52,840 bases of DNA from Patescibacteria group bacterium (GCA_018609195.1 JAHCSE010000013.1:1-52840), one strand, 5' to 3'; positions 21,245 to 30,530 are shown, counted from the stretch's first letter. A program made the numbers and translations. Notes: a model not told the origin generated them from the sequence alone.

Positions 21245-21682
21245 TCAAGGTTCTTGAGCCGAAGGCTCAAGGTTCTTATAAACTGTCCCTAGTACCCCAT
21301 TAATAAATTTTCCGGAACTTTCACCGCCGAAAGTCTTTGCTAATTCAATGGCCTCGTTGATTGCCACTTTTGGAGGAACTTCTCCTTTTTTCCCATATAA
21401 TAATTCATAAAGTCCTATTCTTAAAACATTGCGATCGATAATGTTAATTTGTTCAATTGGCCATTCAGGTGCTGCTTTTTCAATAATTTTATCGATCTGG
21501 GATAAATTCTGAACGACTCCATTGGCAAGCTGCCAGATAAAAGTTTGATCTTCTAGCCCAGGACCGAATTCTTTAATATTCTTTTCAACGATCTTCTTGA
21601 GTAGTTCTGGTTTTTTACCCGAAAAATCCCACTCGTACAAACTTTGCATTACGATTGAACGTGATAGATGACGACTCGACAC
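21245..21682 (-). CDS. nusB: Transcription antitermination factor NusB
   Basis: 145 residues, all-helical NusB fold: [52 protein letters not shown] and [16 protein letters not shown]. Binds boxA RNA with S10 during rRNA antitermination. The last residues EPSAQEP are encoded by a small inverted repeat (21253-21271, CTTGAGCCGAAGGCTCAAG), so the tail is repeat-derived. Confidence 0.94.
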   Translation of the reverse strand: MSSRHLSRSIVMQSLYEWDFSGKKPELLKKIVEKNIKEFGPGLEDQTFIWQLANGVVQNLSQIDKIIEKAAPEWPIEQINIIDRNVLRIGLYELLYGKKGEVPPKVAINEAIELAKTFGGESSGKFINGVLGTVYKNLEPSAQEP

Positions 21683-21763
21683 TCTAAATTGTAGTTTGTA
21701 TTTTGTAGCCTGTATTATGGGATAAAAAAAATTCCAAATCTACTAGCTACTAGCTACAAACTA

Positions 21764-22057
21764 TTATTTTTTTGACATTTCTTCCCAAGTTAAAGGTTTT
21801 TCTCTTTCCTCTCCTCTCTCTTCCTTTTCTTTAGCCTTCATCTCTTTTTCTCTTTTCTTTTTCTCTTTTTTGTCTAATTTTTTCAGGATATCAACTATTT
21901 CCCTACCTTTGTAATAGCCGCAATTAAAACAAACGGTATGTGGCAAAACTGGTTTCCCGCATTTTTGGCAAACAGATAAAACCGGCGACTTCAGAAAAAG
22001 ATGCATTCGCCTTTTATTCCTCCTTGACTTGGTGTGTCTTTGCTTTGGAACTGCCAT
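21764..22057 (-). CDS. rpmF: Ribosomal protein L32 with charged C-terminal extension
   Basis: 97 residues. MAVPKQRHTKSRRNKRRMH is the L32 signature, followed by a zinc ribbon CQKCGKP ... CFNCGYYKGREI. Typical L32 is about 57-60 residues; here a Lys/Glu-rich extension of nearly 40 residues follows, similar in character to the S16 tail. Lies between rnhB and nusB on the same strand. Confidence 0.95.
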   Translation of the reverse strand: MAVPKQRHTKSRRNKRRMHLFLKSPVLSVCQKCGKPVLPHTVCFNCGYYKGREIVDILKKLDKKEKKKREKEMKAKEKEERGEEREKPLTWEEMSKK

Positions 22058-22137
22058 AAATAAAAAAATGGTTACATTGTTCCATTGTTATATTGTTACA
22101 CCATTTTCCTAAAAAATCAAGATCTCAATTACATTAT

Positions 22138-22746
22138 TTAACCATTTAATAATTTAATAATTGGTTTAAAGGATTTTCTATGAATTTTACAAGGACCATA
22201 TTTTCTTAACATTCTCAGATGATATTTTGTCGGATACCCTTTGTGTCTATCAAATCCATATTGGGGATATTTTTGATGATATGTTTCCATTATTCTATCT
22301 CGATAGACTTTAGCAATGATTGAAGAAACCTGACAGGTAAAGATTTTCTCATCTGCCTTGATGACCGATTTTTGGGGAATAGATAAGTTAATCATAAAAT
22401 TACCATCAATAATTAAAAAGTCAACCTTCGATCTTTTCTTCGGTTTTCTCTCTAAATTCCTTATTGCTCTTTCCATTGATAGTTTTGTTGCCTCTAAAAT
22501 ATTTATCTTATCAATTATTTTTTCTGAAACCTTGCCTACTGCCCACTCTATTTCGGGATGATGAGTTAAAATATGGTAAATCTCTTTTCTTTTTTGAGAA
22601 TTTAATTTCTTGGAGTCTCGCACTTCCTTGAAGAGAATTTTTAGTTTTCTATTTTTAATCACGGTCGCTGCAGAAATTACCGGGCCTGCCAAAGGGCCAC
22701 GTCCTGCTTCATCTAGATAAGCTACAAATTTTCCCCTTTTTTCCAT
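22138..22746 (-). CDS. rnhB: Ribonuclease HII
   Basis: 202 residues. The start FVAYLDEAGRGPLAGPV carries the catalytic DEAGRG motif; further acidic residues in DSKKLNSQKR, VDFLIIDGNF and ADEKIFTCQVSSIIAKVYRD complete the site. Removes ribonucleotides from DNA. I choose ATG 22744-22746 (MEKRGKF) because a TATACT -10 box ends 7 bases before it; the frame extends upstream to 22779. The mRNA is then leaderless. Confidence 0.94.
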   Translation of the reverse strand: MEKRGKFVAYLDEAGRGPLAGPVISAATVIKNRKLKILFKEVRDSKKLNSQKRKEIYHILTHHPEIEWAVGKVSEKIIDKINILEATKLSMERAIRNLERKPKKRSKVDFLIIDGNFMINLSIPQKSVIKADEKIFTCQVSSIIAKVYRDRIMETYHQKYPQYGFDRHKGYPTKYHLRMLRKYGPCKIHRKSFKPIIKLLNG

Positions 22747-22769
22747 ATAAACCAGTATAGCAGTTGAGA

Positions 22770-22804
22770 CATAAAACAAAAAGAGCGCTCGGGCTGAGCG
22801 CTCT
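22770..22804 (-). terminator. Terminator of the glycosyltransferase gene
   Basis: AGAGCGCTC and GAGCGCTCT arms (9 bp), 5-base loop, then TTTTGTTTTAT on the minus strand. Confidence 0.88.
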
Positions 22805-22819
22805 CAGAAAATTGCTTCC

Positions 22820-23848
22820 TTAGCTTCTTTCGAGTATATATTCATATACTGCTTCGTACTCGTCAACCATTCTTTCGACATCGAAGTGCTCTTGCACATA
22901 TTGCCGGCAGAATCTCCGGTCAATCAGTGGAACATTCTTAACAGCTGCTACCATTTCTTCTAAGGTATTGACCACAAACCCTGTCTGGTTATGACTGACC
23001 ACTTCCGGGGCCGCTCCCCTATTGAACACAACAACCGGCGTACCGCAAGCCATGGCCTCGATGAACTGGAGCCCAAAAGGTTCTTCCCAGTTAATAGGGG
23101 CCAAGAGGCAATCAGCTTCAGAGAACAAATCCCTCTTTTGCTGAGGATTTGCTTCACCAAAATATTGGATCAGCTCCCCATCAATTCTCGGTTCAATCTC
23201 CTCTCGGAAATACTCTGGAAAACCTTCGTTGATATTACCAGTAATTATTAACCTTCTCCCCGTTCTCTTCGCTACCTCAATCGCTATGTGAGCTCCTTTG
23301 TGAGGAGCTAGACTAGCAAGGAAAAGTAGATATCCTTGCCTTTCGCCTCTATTAAAGGGGTGGGAATCGCAGTCAATAGCGTTGTAGATAGTTCCGACAA
23401 ATTTTTCTTTTTCTGATAAAAACGCTTTGGTTGTATTACTCACAGTATTGTACCAACCCTCATACCTTACAAACAGACTTTCCATACCATCAAGGTTCTC
23501 ATGAAGAGTAGTAAGAGTCGGTTTGCCCGAGGAACCAGCCATAGCCAATCCCTCAGGAAAGGAATGGTTGTGAATGATGTCAAACTCCTCTGCTTTTTGC
23601 AAGCAATGAATTACATTGAGCATTGCCAGAATGTGCTTTTCTTTGGGGGACTTATCTGAATATATGAGGCAATGCTCACATCCCGGAATAAGTTCGGCCT
23701 TTGTCACCGAGTCTCCGCTGGCAAAAAGAGTCACTTGATGTCCCCTCCTTATCAGCGCCTCGGTAAGTAGGCTAACTATTAGTTCAGTCCCTCCATAACC
23801 TTTCGGAGGAACTGAACTATTTAACTGTGAAATTTGGGCAATTCTCAT
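22820..23848 (-). CDS. Glycosyltransferase family 4
   Basis: 342 residues, GT-B fold. N-terminal domain starts IAQISQLNSSVPPKGYGGTE with RRGHQVTLFASGDS; the C-terminal nucleotide-sugar domain has LLFLASLAPHKGAHIAIEVA, ADCLLAPINWEEPFGLQFIEAMACGTPVV (the EX7E region) and GFVVNTLEEMV. Close to the AviGT4/mannosyltransferase-like group. Start after AAAGGAGGAAAAAGGAA. Expressed from a consensus promoter that is a near-duplicate of the one before the second GH130 gene, so the two are probably coregulated. Donor and acceptor unknown; a mannose-containing product is suggested by the GH130 neighbours. Confidence 0.88.
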   Translation of the reverse strand: MRIAQISQLNSSVPPKGYGGTELIVSLLTEALIRRGHQVTLFASGDSVTKAELIPGCEHCLIYSDKSPKEKHILAMLNVIHCLQKAEEFDIIHNHSFPEGLAMAGSSGKPTLTTLHENLDGMESLFVRYEGWYNTVSNTTKAFLSEKEKFVGTIYNAIDCDSHPFNRGERQGYLLFLASLAPHKGAHIAIEVAKRTGRRLIITGNINEGFPEYFREEIEPRIDGELIQYFGEANPQQKRDLFSEADCLLAPINWEEPFGLQFIEAMACGTPVVVFNRGAAPEVVSHNQTGFVVNTLEEMVAAVKNVPLIDRRFCRQYVQEHFDVERMVDEYEAVYEYILERS

Positions 23849-24000
23849 TTCCTTTTTCCTCCTTTCTGTTGTTTCTGGTTTTTCGGTCGTTGCAGCGCTT
23901 ATTCAGTTTTTAACGTACCATCCCTCCTTACTATTATTATGACGTAGGAAAATATAGCTTATTACTATTAAAATATAACACATCGTAAAAATAATGTCAA
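23849..24000 (-). promoter_or_regulatory. Duplicated promoter-leader, copy 1
   Basis: TTGACA (23995-24000), 17-base spacer, TATATT (23972-23977), followed by a 120-base leader with AAAAACTGAATAAGCGC and AAGGAGGG(ATG)GTACGTTAA, a possible 3-codon reading frame, then AAAGGAGG before the gene. The same block occurs at 26394-26546 with about ten differences. Confidence 0.85.
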
Positions 24001-24031
24001 ACCCAACTACCAATTTTCATTGGTGTGGGGT
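24001..24031. repeat. ACTACCAAT..ATTGGTGTGGGG palindrome abutting a -35 box
   Basis: Arms CCCAACTACCAAT and ATTGGTGTGGGG with a short TTTTC loop directly upstream of TTGACA at 23995-24000. The same arrangement occurs at 43479-43510 beside the secE promoter. Downstream, 24032-24168 carries a further CCTTCGGCAG..GAGCTCAG repeat fragment (24116-24152) and no gene. Confidence 0.75.
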
Positions 24032-24168
24032 GTAGGCCTAACCCCCGCACTTTTCTCATAAAAGGTGATGGAGGTCAAGAGTAGCGAGGGGGAAAGGTCG
24101 AAGAATTCGGCTGAACCCTTCGGCAGTGAGCTCAGAATGAATTTACTCAGTCGAAGCCTTTGAAAATT

Positions 24169-25245
24169 TTAATCTTTAAATTTAAATTTCTTTAATTCTT
24201 TAAGGAGCTTATCGAGCTCTACTGTAGCTAGACAACAAACCTTATCTGCTCCTCCATAGTAAACAAACAATATTCCATTTTTTATTATGGCGCCCTCAGG
24301 AAATACAACATTAGGAGTATCTCCTTTTTTTTCGTATTCTTTTTCAGGTTCTAGCACTGGATAAGGTAATCTGGCAATAACTCTTGAAGGGTTTTCAAGA
24401 GCAAGTAAAGCTATCCCTGCTCGATATGTTCGAGGAACTTTCTTCGTATCCACTCCGTGATAAATTAAAAGCCATCCTTCAGGAGTTTTTAAAGGTGGGG
24501 GGCCAGCACCTATTTTCCAATTCTCCCATTTTTCTTCAGGTTTCATAACAACTTTATACCTATTCCATTCTTTCAAATTGGAAGAATAAGCAATCCAGAT
24601 ACTCGGTTTCTCTGGCAATGTATTAGGAGAACAGGGTAACAAGATTTCTTTTTGTTTTGGCTCAGGTTTTCTGAGCCACTCTTGAGTCCACCGAAAAGGG
24701 CGATGGAGCATTACAAATTTTTTATTAATTTTTTCTGAAAAAAGAACGACATCTCTATTAGCTGATCCTTCTGGAGTAATAATTCCTAATCTTTTAAATT
24801 CTCGAAAAGAATAGTCTCTAACTGAAGCTAAGGCTGTATTAAATGGTTCCCCCCATTCATTAAGAAGAGGTCTGAGAGGTTTAAAAGGTACTGCATAAGT
24901 CATATAAAGTTTACCATCATCTATAAACGTTAATCTAGGATCTTCACAGGCTTCTTTCTCATAATCTTTTTCCGGTGAAAAAATCGGTAATTTGCTTACT
25001 CTTGAAAAATTGAACCCATCCTCGCTTACTGCATATCCCAATCGAGAAGTATATTTTTCATACGTGCTTACTGCATATCCTAACCGAGGAGGATATTTTT
25101 TATCTTCCCCTATTGCGCGATATAGTAGGTGAACTAATTTTCCATCATACCAAGTTGCGCAATTAAAAACGGCAGCTTTCTCCCACCAATTTTTCGGATT
25201 AGGTTCCAAAATTGGATTATTTTTATACCGTTTTAACTTCAGCAT
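24169..25245 (-). CDS. GH130-family glycoside phosphorylase-like protein
   Basis: 358 residues, five-bladed propeller of GH130 (beta-mannoside phosphorylases and related hydrolases): NPILEPNPKNWWEKAAVFNC, ACEDPRLTFIDDGKLYMTYA (the catalytic Asp region), GAGPPPLKTPEGWLLIYHGVD, PVLEPEKEYEKKGDTPNVVFP and YYGGADK. Cleaves beta-mannosides with phosphate in characterised members. A 14-residue tandem duplication (RLGYAVSTYEKYTS followed by RLGYAVSEDGF) is encoded by repeats starting at 25024 and 25066. In one cluster with a GT4 enzyme and a second GH130. Confidence 0.88.
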   Translation of the reverse strand: MLKLKRYKNNPILEPNPKNWWEKAAVFNCATWYDGKLVHLLYRAIGEDKKYPPRLGYAVSTYEKYTSRLGYAVSEDGFNFSRVSKLPIFSPEKDYEKEACEDPRLTFIDDGKLYMTYAVPFKPLRPLLNEWGEPFNTALASVRDYSFREFKRLGIITPEGSANRDVVLFSEKINKKFVMLHRPFRWTQEWLRKPEPKQKEILLPCSPNTLPEKPSIWIAYSSNLKEWNRYKVVMKPEEKWENWKIGAGPPPLKTPEGWLLIYHGVDTKKVPRTYRAGIALLALENPSRVIARLPYPVLEPEKEYEKKGDTPNVVFPEGAIIKNGILFVYYGGADKVCCLATVELDKLLKELKKFKFKD

Positions 25246-25361
25246 TTTTTTTCTTAACTGTAATTATATCTTTTCTCATTCTATAACACAAGGAGAAGCA
25301 ACAAATCTCATTTTTGTTACCTTAGGTATTTCCCTAAATAATAAAAACCAACGATAACAAA

Positions 25362-25384
25362 AAGCGACCCAAACTGGGTCGCTT
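25362..25384 (-). terminator. Terminator of the second GH130 gene
   Basis: AAGCGACCC and GGGTCGCTT arms, 5-base loop, followed on the minus strand by TTTGTTATCG. It lies 17 bases after the stop. Confidence 0.85.
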
Positions 25385-25400
25385 CAGTAACAGATCTGCC

Positions 25401-26393
25401 TTAGTAGCAGATCCCTATTAAATCTTCTTTCATGAGCCTACCACCGGCAATTACTCTGTCGGCAGCGCCCCAATAGATGTAGAAAGATTCTTTGTCTGGA
25501 GATTCTACCGCAGCACAGCAGTAGCATATTCCGCGTTTTCCATTTTCCATCTCATACACTTTCTCAGGCCATAGAATTGGATTAGGGTGAATATATTTCA
25601 CCTTGGTTGGATCATGGAGATCCAAAACCGCAAATCCAATACTGTACACCTCCTCGAATCTCTTTCCATGGGCAGCGAAAACTAGTACGAGCCACCCTTT
25701 AGGAGTTTTGATTGGGGGGGCGGCCATTCCGATCTTCCTGGGAGTAATTCCAGTTTCTGGACTTGGATACAAGTCTTCTGCCCTAATTACAATTTGATTG
25801 TCTTTCCAACCGTTCTGAAGACTGATATCTTGAGTCCGCGAGACCCAGATATGGGGGTATTTTCTATGGAGTAAAAATGCGTTATCACCTATCAGCTCAG
25901 GAAAAACTGCAGCACTATTTGCTATCCCATGGAAAGGAATACCCACCCACTCATATTTATGAAAGTTTTTTGTTCTGAAAATTCCTATACGTACAACATT
26001 AGGTCCCTTATCAGGAACAGCAGAAGTAAAAATGTAATACCAGCCATTAACCCATTTCACAATCCGAGGGTCTTCGATGCCTCTTATAGAATATTGGTTA
26101 AAACCACTTCTTAGCACAGGAGTACTTAGAACATCCCATTCTATTCCATTTGTACTCAAGGCTAATCCGAGATTCGAATTAGAATATGCAATATTTCCGC
26201 GATGAAAAGTGGCTCTAAACAACATTTTATATAGGCCGTCGTCATCTTGGATCACACCACAATTAAACACCCTTGTACTCATCCAAGAACTATTGGGACC
26301 GGGAATGAGCAAGGGATTATTCGAAAATCTCTCAATTTGGATTTTTCTATGCGGTAAAATTCTCTCCGGACGGGAAATCACTTCGGTTGTCAT
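25401..26393 (-). CDS. Second GH130-family protein
   Basis: 330 residues of the same five-bladed propeller family: NPLLIPGPNSSWMSTRVFNC, GIEDPRIVKWVNGWYYIFT, MAAPPIKTPKGWLVLVF, PILWPEKVYE and YWGAADR. The EDPRI and late acidic/basic phosphate-binding positions look conserved, so a mannoside phosphorylase or hydrolase is likely. Start after AAAGGAGGAAAAAAGGT. Its promoter-leader is nearly identical to that of the GT4 gene. The two GH130 proteins are diverged, so probably have different substrates. Confidence 0.88.
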   Translation of the reverse strand: MTTEVISRPERILPHRKIQIERFSNNPLLIPGPNSSWMSTRVFNCGVIQDDDGLYKMLFRATFHRGNIAYSNSNLGLALSTNGIEWDVLSTPVLRSGFNQYSIRGIEDPRIVKWVNGWYYIFTSAVPDKGPNVVRIGIFRTKNFHKYEWVGIPFHGIANSAAVFPELIGDNAFLLHRKYPHIWVSRTQDISLQNGWKDNQIVIRAEDLYPSPETGITPRKIGMAAPPIKTPKGWLVLVFAAHGKRFEEVYSIGFAVLDLHDPTKVKYIHPNPILWPEKVYEMENGKRGICYCCAAVESPDKESFYIYWGAADRVIAGGRLMKEDLIGICY

Positions 26394-26546
26394 ACCTTTT
26401 TTCCTCCTTTCTGCTTTTTTCTGGTTTTTCGGTCGTTGTAACGCTTATTCAGTTTTTAATGTGCCATCTCTCCTTACTATTATTATGACGTAGGAAAATA
26501 TAGCTTATTACTATTAAAATATAGCACATCGTAAAAATAATGTCAA
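26394..26546 (-). promoter_or_regulatory. Duplicated promoter-leader, copy 2
   Basis: TTGACA (26541-26546), 17-base spacer, TATATT (26518-26523), then the same leader as 23849-24000, including AAAAACTGAATAAGCGT and a possible ATG-GCA-CAT-TAA mini-frame after AAGGAG. Confidence 0.85.
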
Positions 26547-26750
26547 GGGCTAAAAGTTTTCCACAGGGATTGACTTTCTTTCTTCTAAAATTTTCTTTAT
26601 AATAGGGTAATTATATCTTGAGTAAACCCCTACACCAGATTGGGGACAAGCTTCCTTCAACGATAAACTAGTAAAGCCAGTCCTCAATTAGTGTGGGGGG
26701 TAAAGGTCGATTAATAATAGAGTAAACTTTAAAATAAATTCAAATAAATC
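26547..26750. repeat. Intergenic region with a long imperfect palindrome
   Basis: Arms ACCCCTACACCAGATTGGGGA (split here as ACCCCTACAC and CAGATTGGGGA) and TCCTCAATTAG/TGTGGGGGGT span 26626-26701 with a 34-base middle. The outer arms resemble the shorter palindromes at 24001 and 43479. No gene is visible. Confidence 0.6.
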
Positions 26751-27077
26751 ATGAACTTGGTAACTATTGGCCATTGGGCCCTTATTGGCGGATTGATATT
26801 GGCAGTCTTAGCTGGATTTGCTGTAATTCCCCAATTAACTCTCATCCTCTTTGTTCTGGGTTTGATTGTCGGTTTTTTAAATGTCACTGAGACAGAAAGT
26901 ACTTCTTTTTTAGTGGCGGTAATTGCCTTGCTTTTAATTGGAGTGGCAGGTTTACAGTTTGGAGAAGTGACCCCCGTGATAGCTTCGATTCTAAATAACT
27001 TTATTGCCTTTGTGGCAGCAGCTGGCCTGGTGGTAGCAGTAAAACAGATCGTTGCGGTAGCTAAACCAACAATTTAA
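26751..27077 (+). CDS. Small membrane protein with four hydrophobic segments
   Basis: 108 residues, almost entirely hydrophobic: spans at about 7-24, 28-45, 53-70 and 80-100, with few charges (VTETEST loop, KQIVAVAK end). No family is recognised. No obvious ribosome site beyond a weak A-rich leader. Composition matches the host chromosome. It stands alone upstream of dnaE. Confidence 0.65.
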   Translation: MNLVTIGHWALIGGLILAVLAGFAVIPQLTLILFVLGLIVGFLNVTETESTSFLVAVIALLLIGVAGLQFGEVTPVIASILNNFIAFVAAAGLVVAVKQIVAVAKPTI

Positions 27078-27125
27078 GGCAAGGTTAGTTAAAAAACTGG
27101 AAATTTTTGAAAACCAGAGTTGGTT

Positions 27126-27154
27126 TTGGAATTATTTTGATTTTGTGGTAGAAT
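27126..27154 (+). promoter_or_regulatory. Probable promoter of dnaE
   Basis: TTGGAA (27126-27131), 17-base spacer, TAGAAT (27149-27154), 90 bases before the ATG. The leader contains a degenerate CCCACCAAAATTTTGC repeat before AGGAGGGT. Confidence 0.5.
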
Positions 27155-27243
27155 TAAACTTGCCCATATTGCAAAGCGATTTGGGTTCGGTTTTTGTTTA
27201 CCCACCAAAATTTTGCAAAGCAAAGCTTAGGAGGGTTTAAATT

Positions 27244-30200
27244 ATGAGTGAAAAATTTACTCATCTCCACGTCCATTCGCATTACTCATTGCTCGATGGC
27301 CTACCTAAAATAGATCAGCTTTTAGATTGTGTCGCAGATCTAGGAATGAATTCAGTGGCTTTAACTGACCACGGAGCTTTATACGGAGCGGTAGAGTTTT
27401 ATAAAAAGGCCGTGGAGAGAAAGATAAAACCTATTTTAGGCTGTGAAATTTATTTAGCTTATGAAGGAATGTTACAGAAAAGACCAAATATTGATGATAA
27501 AAGATCTCACCTAACCTTATTAGTGAAAAATGAGGAGGGTTATAAAAATTTAGTTACATTAATAACCAGAGCTCATCTTGAGGGGTTTTATTATAAACCA
27601 AGGGTCGATATGGAGTTGCTTCAAAAACGATCTTCTGGCTTAGTCTGTCTTTCGGGATGCTTACGGGGAAAAATTCCACAGTTAATCTTATCTAAAAAAA
27701 ATCAGGAAGCAGAAAATCTTTCTTTGCAGTTTCAGAAAATGTTTGGTAAAGATAATTTCTATCTTGAACTGCAAAACCATCCCAATCTCCCTGGACAAAA
27801 AATCGTAAACGAGGGGTTAGTTTTTCTTTCAAAGAAATTAAAAATTCCAATTGTCGCTACCCATGATGTTCATTATTTAAAACCAGAAGATGCGAAAGCT
27901 CAAGATATTTTAATGCTCATTAACACCGGGGCTGACCCGAATGATCCAGAAAGATTGACAATGCAAGCTGATGATTTCTCAATGAAGAGCGAAAAAGAGA
28001 TGAGAGTACTTTTTAAAGATTTACCAGAAGCTATTGAAAATACTCAAAAAATTGCAGATTCTTGCAATTTTAATTTTCAGTTAGAAAAAATTCAACTCCC
28101 TTATTTTCAATTACCAGTAGGGAAAACCGCTGATGATTACCTCCGAGAACTTTGTTTAAAAGGAAAAGAAAAAAAACTACCCAAAGCCAATAAGGGGGTT
28201 GATGACCGATTAGAATATGAATTATCGGTAATTAAAAAGGCAGGCTTTGCTCCCTATTTTTTAATTGTCCAAGACCTCGTGAATTGGGCAAAAGAAAATG
28301 GGATTGTGACAGGCCCCGGCCGAGGATCGGTAGCAGGTTCCTTAACGGCATACCTTTTAAATATTACCAATGTTGACCCTTTAAAATATAATCTATTATT
28401 TGAAAGGTTTTTGACTGAAGGAAGGGTATCTTTACCTGACATTGACCTTGATTTCACAGATTTAAGAAGAGATGAAGTAATAAATTACGTTTCCCAAAAA
28501 TATGGCAGAGAGAAAGTAGCCCAAATAATTACCTTTGGCACTATGGCAGCGAAAGCCGTAATTCGAGATGTGGGAAGGGCGTTAGGATATAATTACAGTT
28601 TCTGTGACCAGATTGCAAAAATGATTCCCATGCAATTTACTCTCGAGGAAACATTAGAAAGAATTAAAGAATTTCGCCTTCTTTATGAAAGAGATACGAG
28701 AGCAAGAAAATTAATAAATTTTTCCAGGAAGTTAGAAGGAGTAGCCCGCCATGTCTCAACCCATGCTTGCGGAGTGGTCATGTCCTCTGAGAAATTAGAA
28801 AACATTGTTCCTTTGCAACATCCTACTCAAAATGATACAGCTATTGTCACTCAGTATGAGATGCACTCTATCGAAGATTTAGGTTTACTGAAAATGGATT
28901 TCCTTGGATTGAAAAACCTCACCATTATTGAAAATACTTTAAAAAATATTAAAAAAAATCATAATCGAGAAATTGATATTAATAAAATTCCGCTCAATGA
29001 TAAAAAAACATTCGCCTTATTACAAGATGCAAAAACGACATCTGTGTTTCAATTAGAATCTTCCGGAATGAAGAGGTATTTGAAAGAATTAAAGCCTACC
29101 CAATTTGAAGATATCGTAGCTCTCATTGCCCTCTATCGTCCCGGCCCCATGGAATTAATCCCTGAATACATAAAAAGAAAGCATAAAAAAAAGAAAGTTG
29201 AATACTTACATCCAAAGTTAAAAACAATTTTGAAAGAAACCTATGGATTAGCTGTTTATCAAGAGCAGTTGATGAAAATCACTCAGGAATTGGCAGGTTT
29301 TACTCTCGGGGAAGCCGATATCTTGCGCAAAGCCATTGGGAAGAAAATTAAACCACTCTTGCTTTCCCAGAAGGAAAAATTAATTACCGGGATGGCAAAT
29401 CAAGGGATAAAAAAGGAAGTAGCTCAAAAAATCTGGAACTGGATTTTGCCCTTTGCCCGGTATGGTTTCAACAGATCTCATTCCTGCTGTTACGCAATTT
29501 TGGCCTATCAAACTGCCTATTTAAAAGCTCAGTTCCCTTTAGAGTTTATAACAGCAGTCTTGACTTCAGAAAAAGCTGATATTGAGAGAATTGGCTTTTT
29601 AATTGACGAGGCTCAACGAATGGGGATTAAAGTCTTACCCCCAGATATTAACGAGAGCGAAAAAAACTTCACCATTTCTGGTAAAAACTTAATTAGATTT
29701 GGTTTACTGCATATTAAAAATGTTGGACACAATGTTGTCGAAGCAATAATGAGGGAAAGAAAAGAAAGAGGGCATTTCCAATCTATCTTCGATTTTGTTT
29801 CCAGAATGGAATCTCGCGATCTTAATAGGAAATCTTTGGAGAGTCTCATTAAAACAGGTTCTTTTGATAAATTGCAAGAGCGCAACAAACTTCTTTTTAA
29901 CTTAGAAAAATTATTAGAATGGAATAGAGATAATCAAAGAATGAAAATTCAGGGTCAAAAGACTCTCTTTAAAGAATCAGATAACCTTAAAATAAATTCT
30001 AATTTTGCTTTAACCGAAGCTAAACCTGCGAGCAAAACGGAAAAGCTAAACTGGGAAAAGGAACTTTTAGGCCTTTATGTCACTTCCCACCCTTTAGAAG
30101 ATTTTAAAGGAATTCTTGCCAAAAAGGTTTGGCCAATCGCCAAGATTTCGACCGACCTCTCACAGAGAATCATAAAAATTGGAGGTGTAATCTCTCATAT

Positions 30201-30417
30201 TAAAAAAATAGTTACGAGATCCGGTCGACCAATGCTCTTTTTGAATTTAGAAGATTTGACAGATAAAATTGAGGTTGTTGCTTTTCCCGGGATAGTTGAA
30301 AAAAACCCCACCCTTTTCCAAGAAAATAAAATTGTCTTGATTTCAGGAAGAGTTGATAATAGAGAAGGTATCCCCAAAATAATTTGCGAAGAAATCGAAG
30401 AAATCATAGAAATTTAA
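27244..30417 (+). CDS. dnaE: DNA polymerase III subunit alpha
   Basis: 1057 residues, replicative polymerase. N-terminal PHP domain (THLHVHSHYSLLDGLPKIDQ, ALTDHGALYGAVEFY), then the C-family polymerase core with the catalytic acids in LPDIDLDFTD and GPGRGSVAGSL, the fingers GFNRSHSCCYAILAYQTAYL, a helix-hairpin-helix and a C-terminal OB domain (KIGGVISHIKKIVTRSGRPM). About 100 residues shorter than the E. coli protein, mainly at the C-terminus. AGGAGGGT ribosome site. Key motifs are intact. Confidence 0.97.
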   Translation: MSEKFTHLHVHSHYSLLDGLPKIDQLLDCVADLGMNSVALTDHGALYGAVEFYKKAVERKIKPILGCEIYLAYEGMLQKRPNIDDKRSHLTLLVKNEEGYKNLVTLITRAHLEGFYYKPRVDMELLQKRSSGLVCLSGCLRGKIPQLILSKKNQEAENLSLQFQKMFGKDNFYLELQNHPNLPGQKIVNEGLVFLSKKLKIPIVATHDVHYLKPEDAKAQDILMLINTGADPNDPERLTMQADDFSMKSEKEMRVLFKDLPEAIENTQKIADSCNFNFQLEKIQLPYFQLPVGKTADDYLRELCLKGKEKKLPKANKGVDDRLEYELSVIKKAGFAPYFLIVQDLVNWAKENGIVTGPGRGSVAGSLTAYLLNITNVDPLKYNLLFERFLTEGRVSLPDIDLDFTDLRRDEVINYVSQKYGREKVAQIITFGTMAAKAVIRDVGRALGYNYSFCDQIAKMIPMQFTLEETLERIKEFRLLYERDTRARKLINFSRKLEGVARHVSTHACGVVMSSEKLENIVPLQHPTQNDTAIVTQYEMHSIEDLGLLKMDFLGLKNLTIIENTLKNIKKNHNREIDINKIPLNDKKTFALLQDAKTTSVFQLESSGMKRYLKELKPTQFEDIVALIALYRPGPMELIPEYIKRKHKKKKVEYLHPKLKTILKETYGLAVYQEQLMKITQELAGFTLGEADILRKAIGKKIKPLLLSQKEKLITGMANQGIKKEVAQKIWNWILPFARYGFNRSHSCCYAILAYQTAYLKAQFPLEFITAVLTSEKADIERIGFLIDEAQRMGIKVLPPDINESEKNFTISGKNLIRFGLLHIKNVGHNVVEAIMRERKERGHFQSIFDFVSRMESRDLNRKSLESLIKTGSFDKLQERNKLLFNLEKLLEWNRDNQRMKIQGQKTLFKESDNLKINSNFALTEAKPASKTEKLNWEKELLGLYVTSHPLEDFKGILAKKVWPIAKISTDLSQRIIKIGGVISHIKKIVTRSGRPMLFLNLEDLTDKIEVVAFPGIVEKNPTLFQENKIVLISGRVDNREGIPKIICEEIEEIIEI

Positions 30418-30439
30418 TCCTCGAATCCGGTGACTACAC

Positions 30440-30470
30440 AAAAATAGGCCAGCATCCCTGGCCTATTTTT
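30440..30470 (+). terminator. Terminator of dnaE
   Basis: AAAAATAGGCCA and TGGCCTATTTTT arms, 12 bp, 7-base loop, with the T-run inside the stem end. Confidence 0.88.
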
Positions 30471-30530
30471 CTAAGGCGGGTCCCTGGCCTGTTTATTTTG
30501 GAAAAAACAAATTTGTGATAAAATGGAGGT

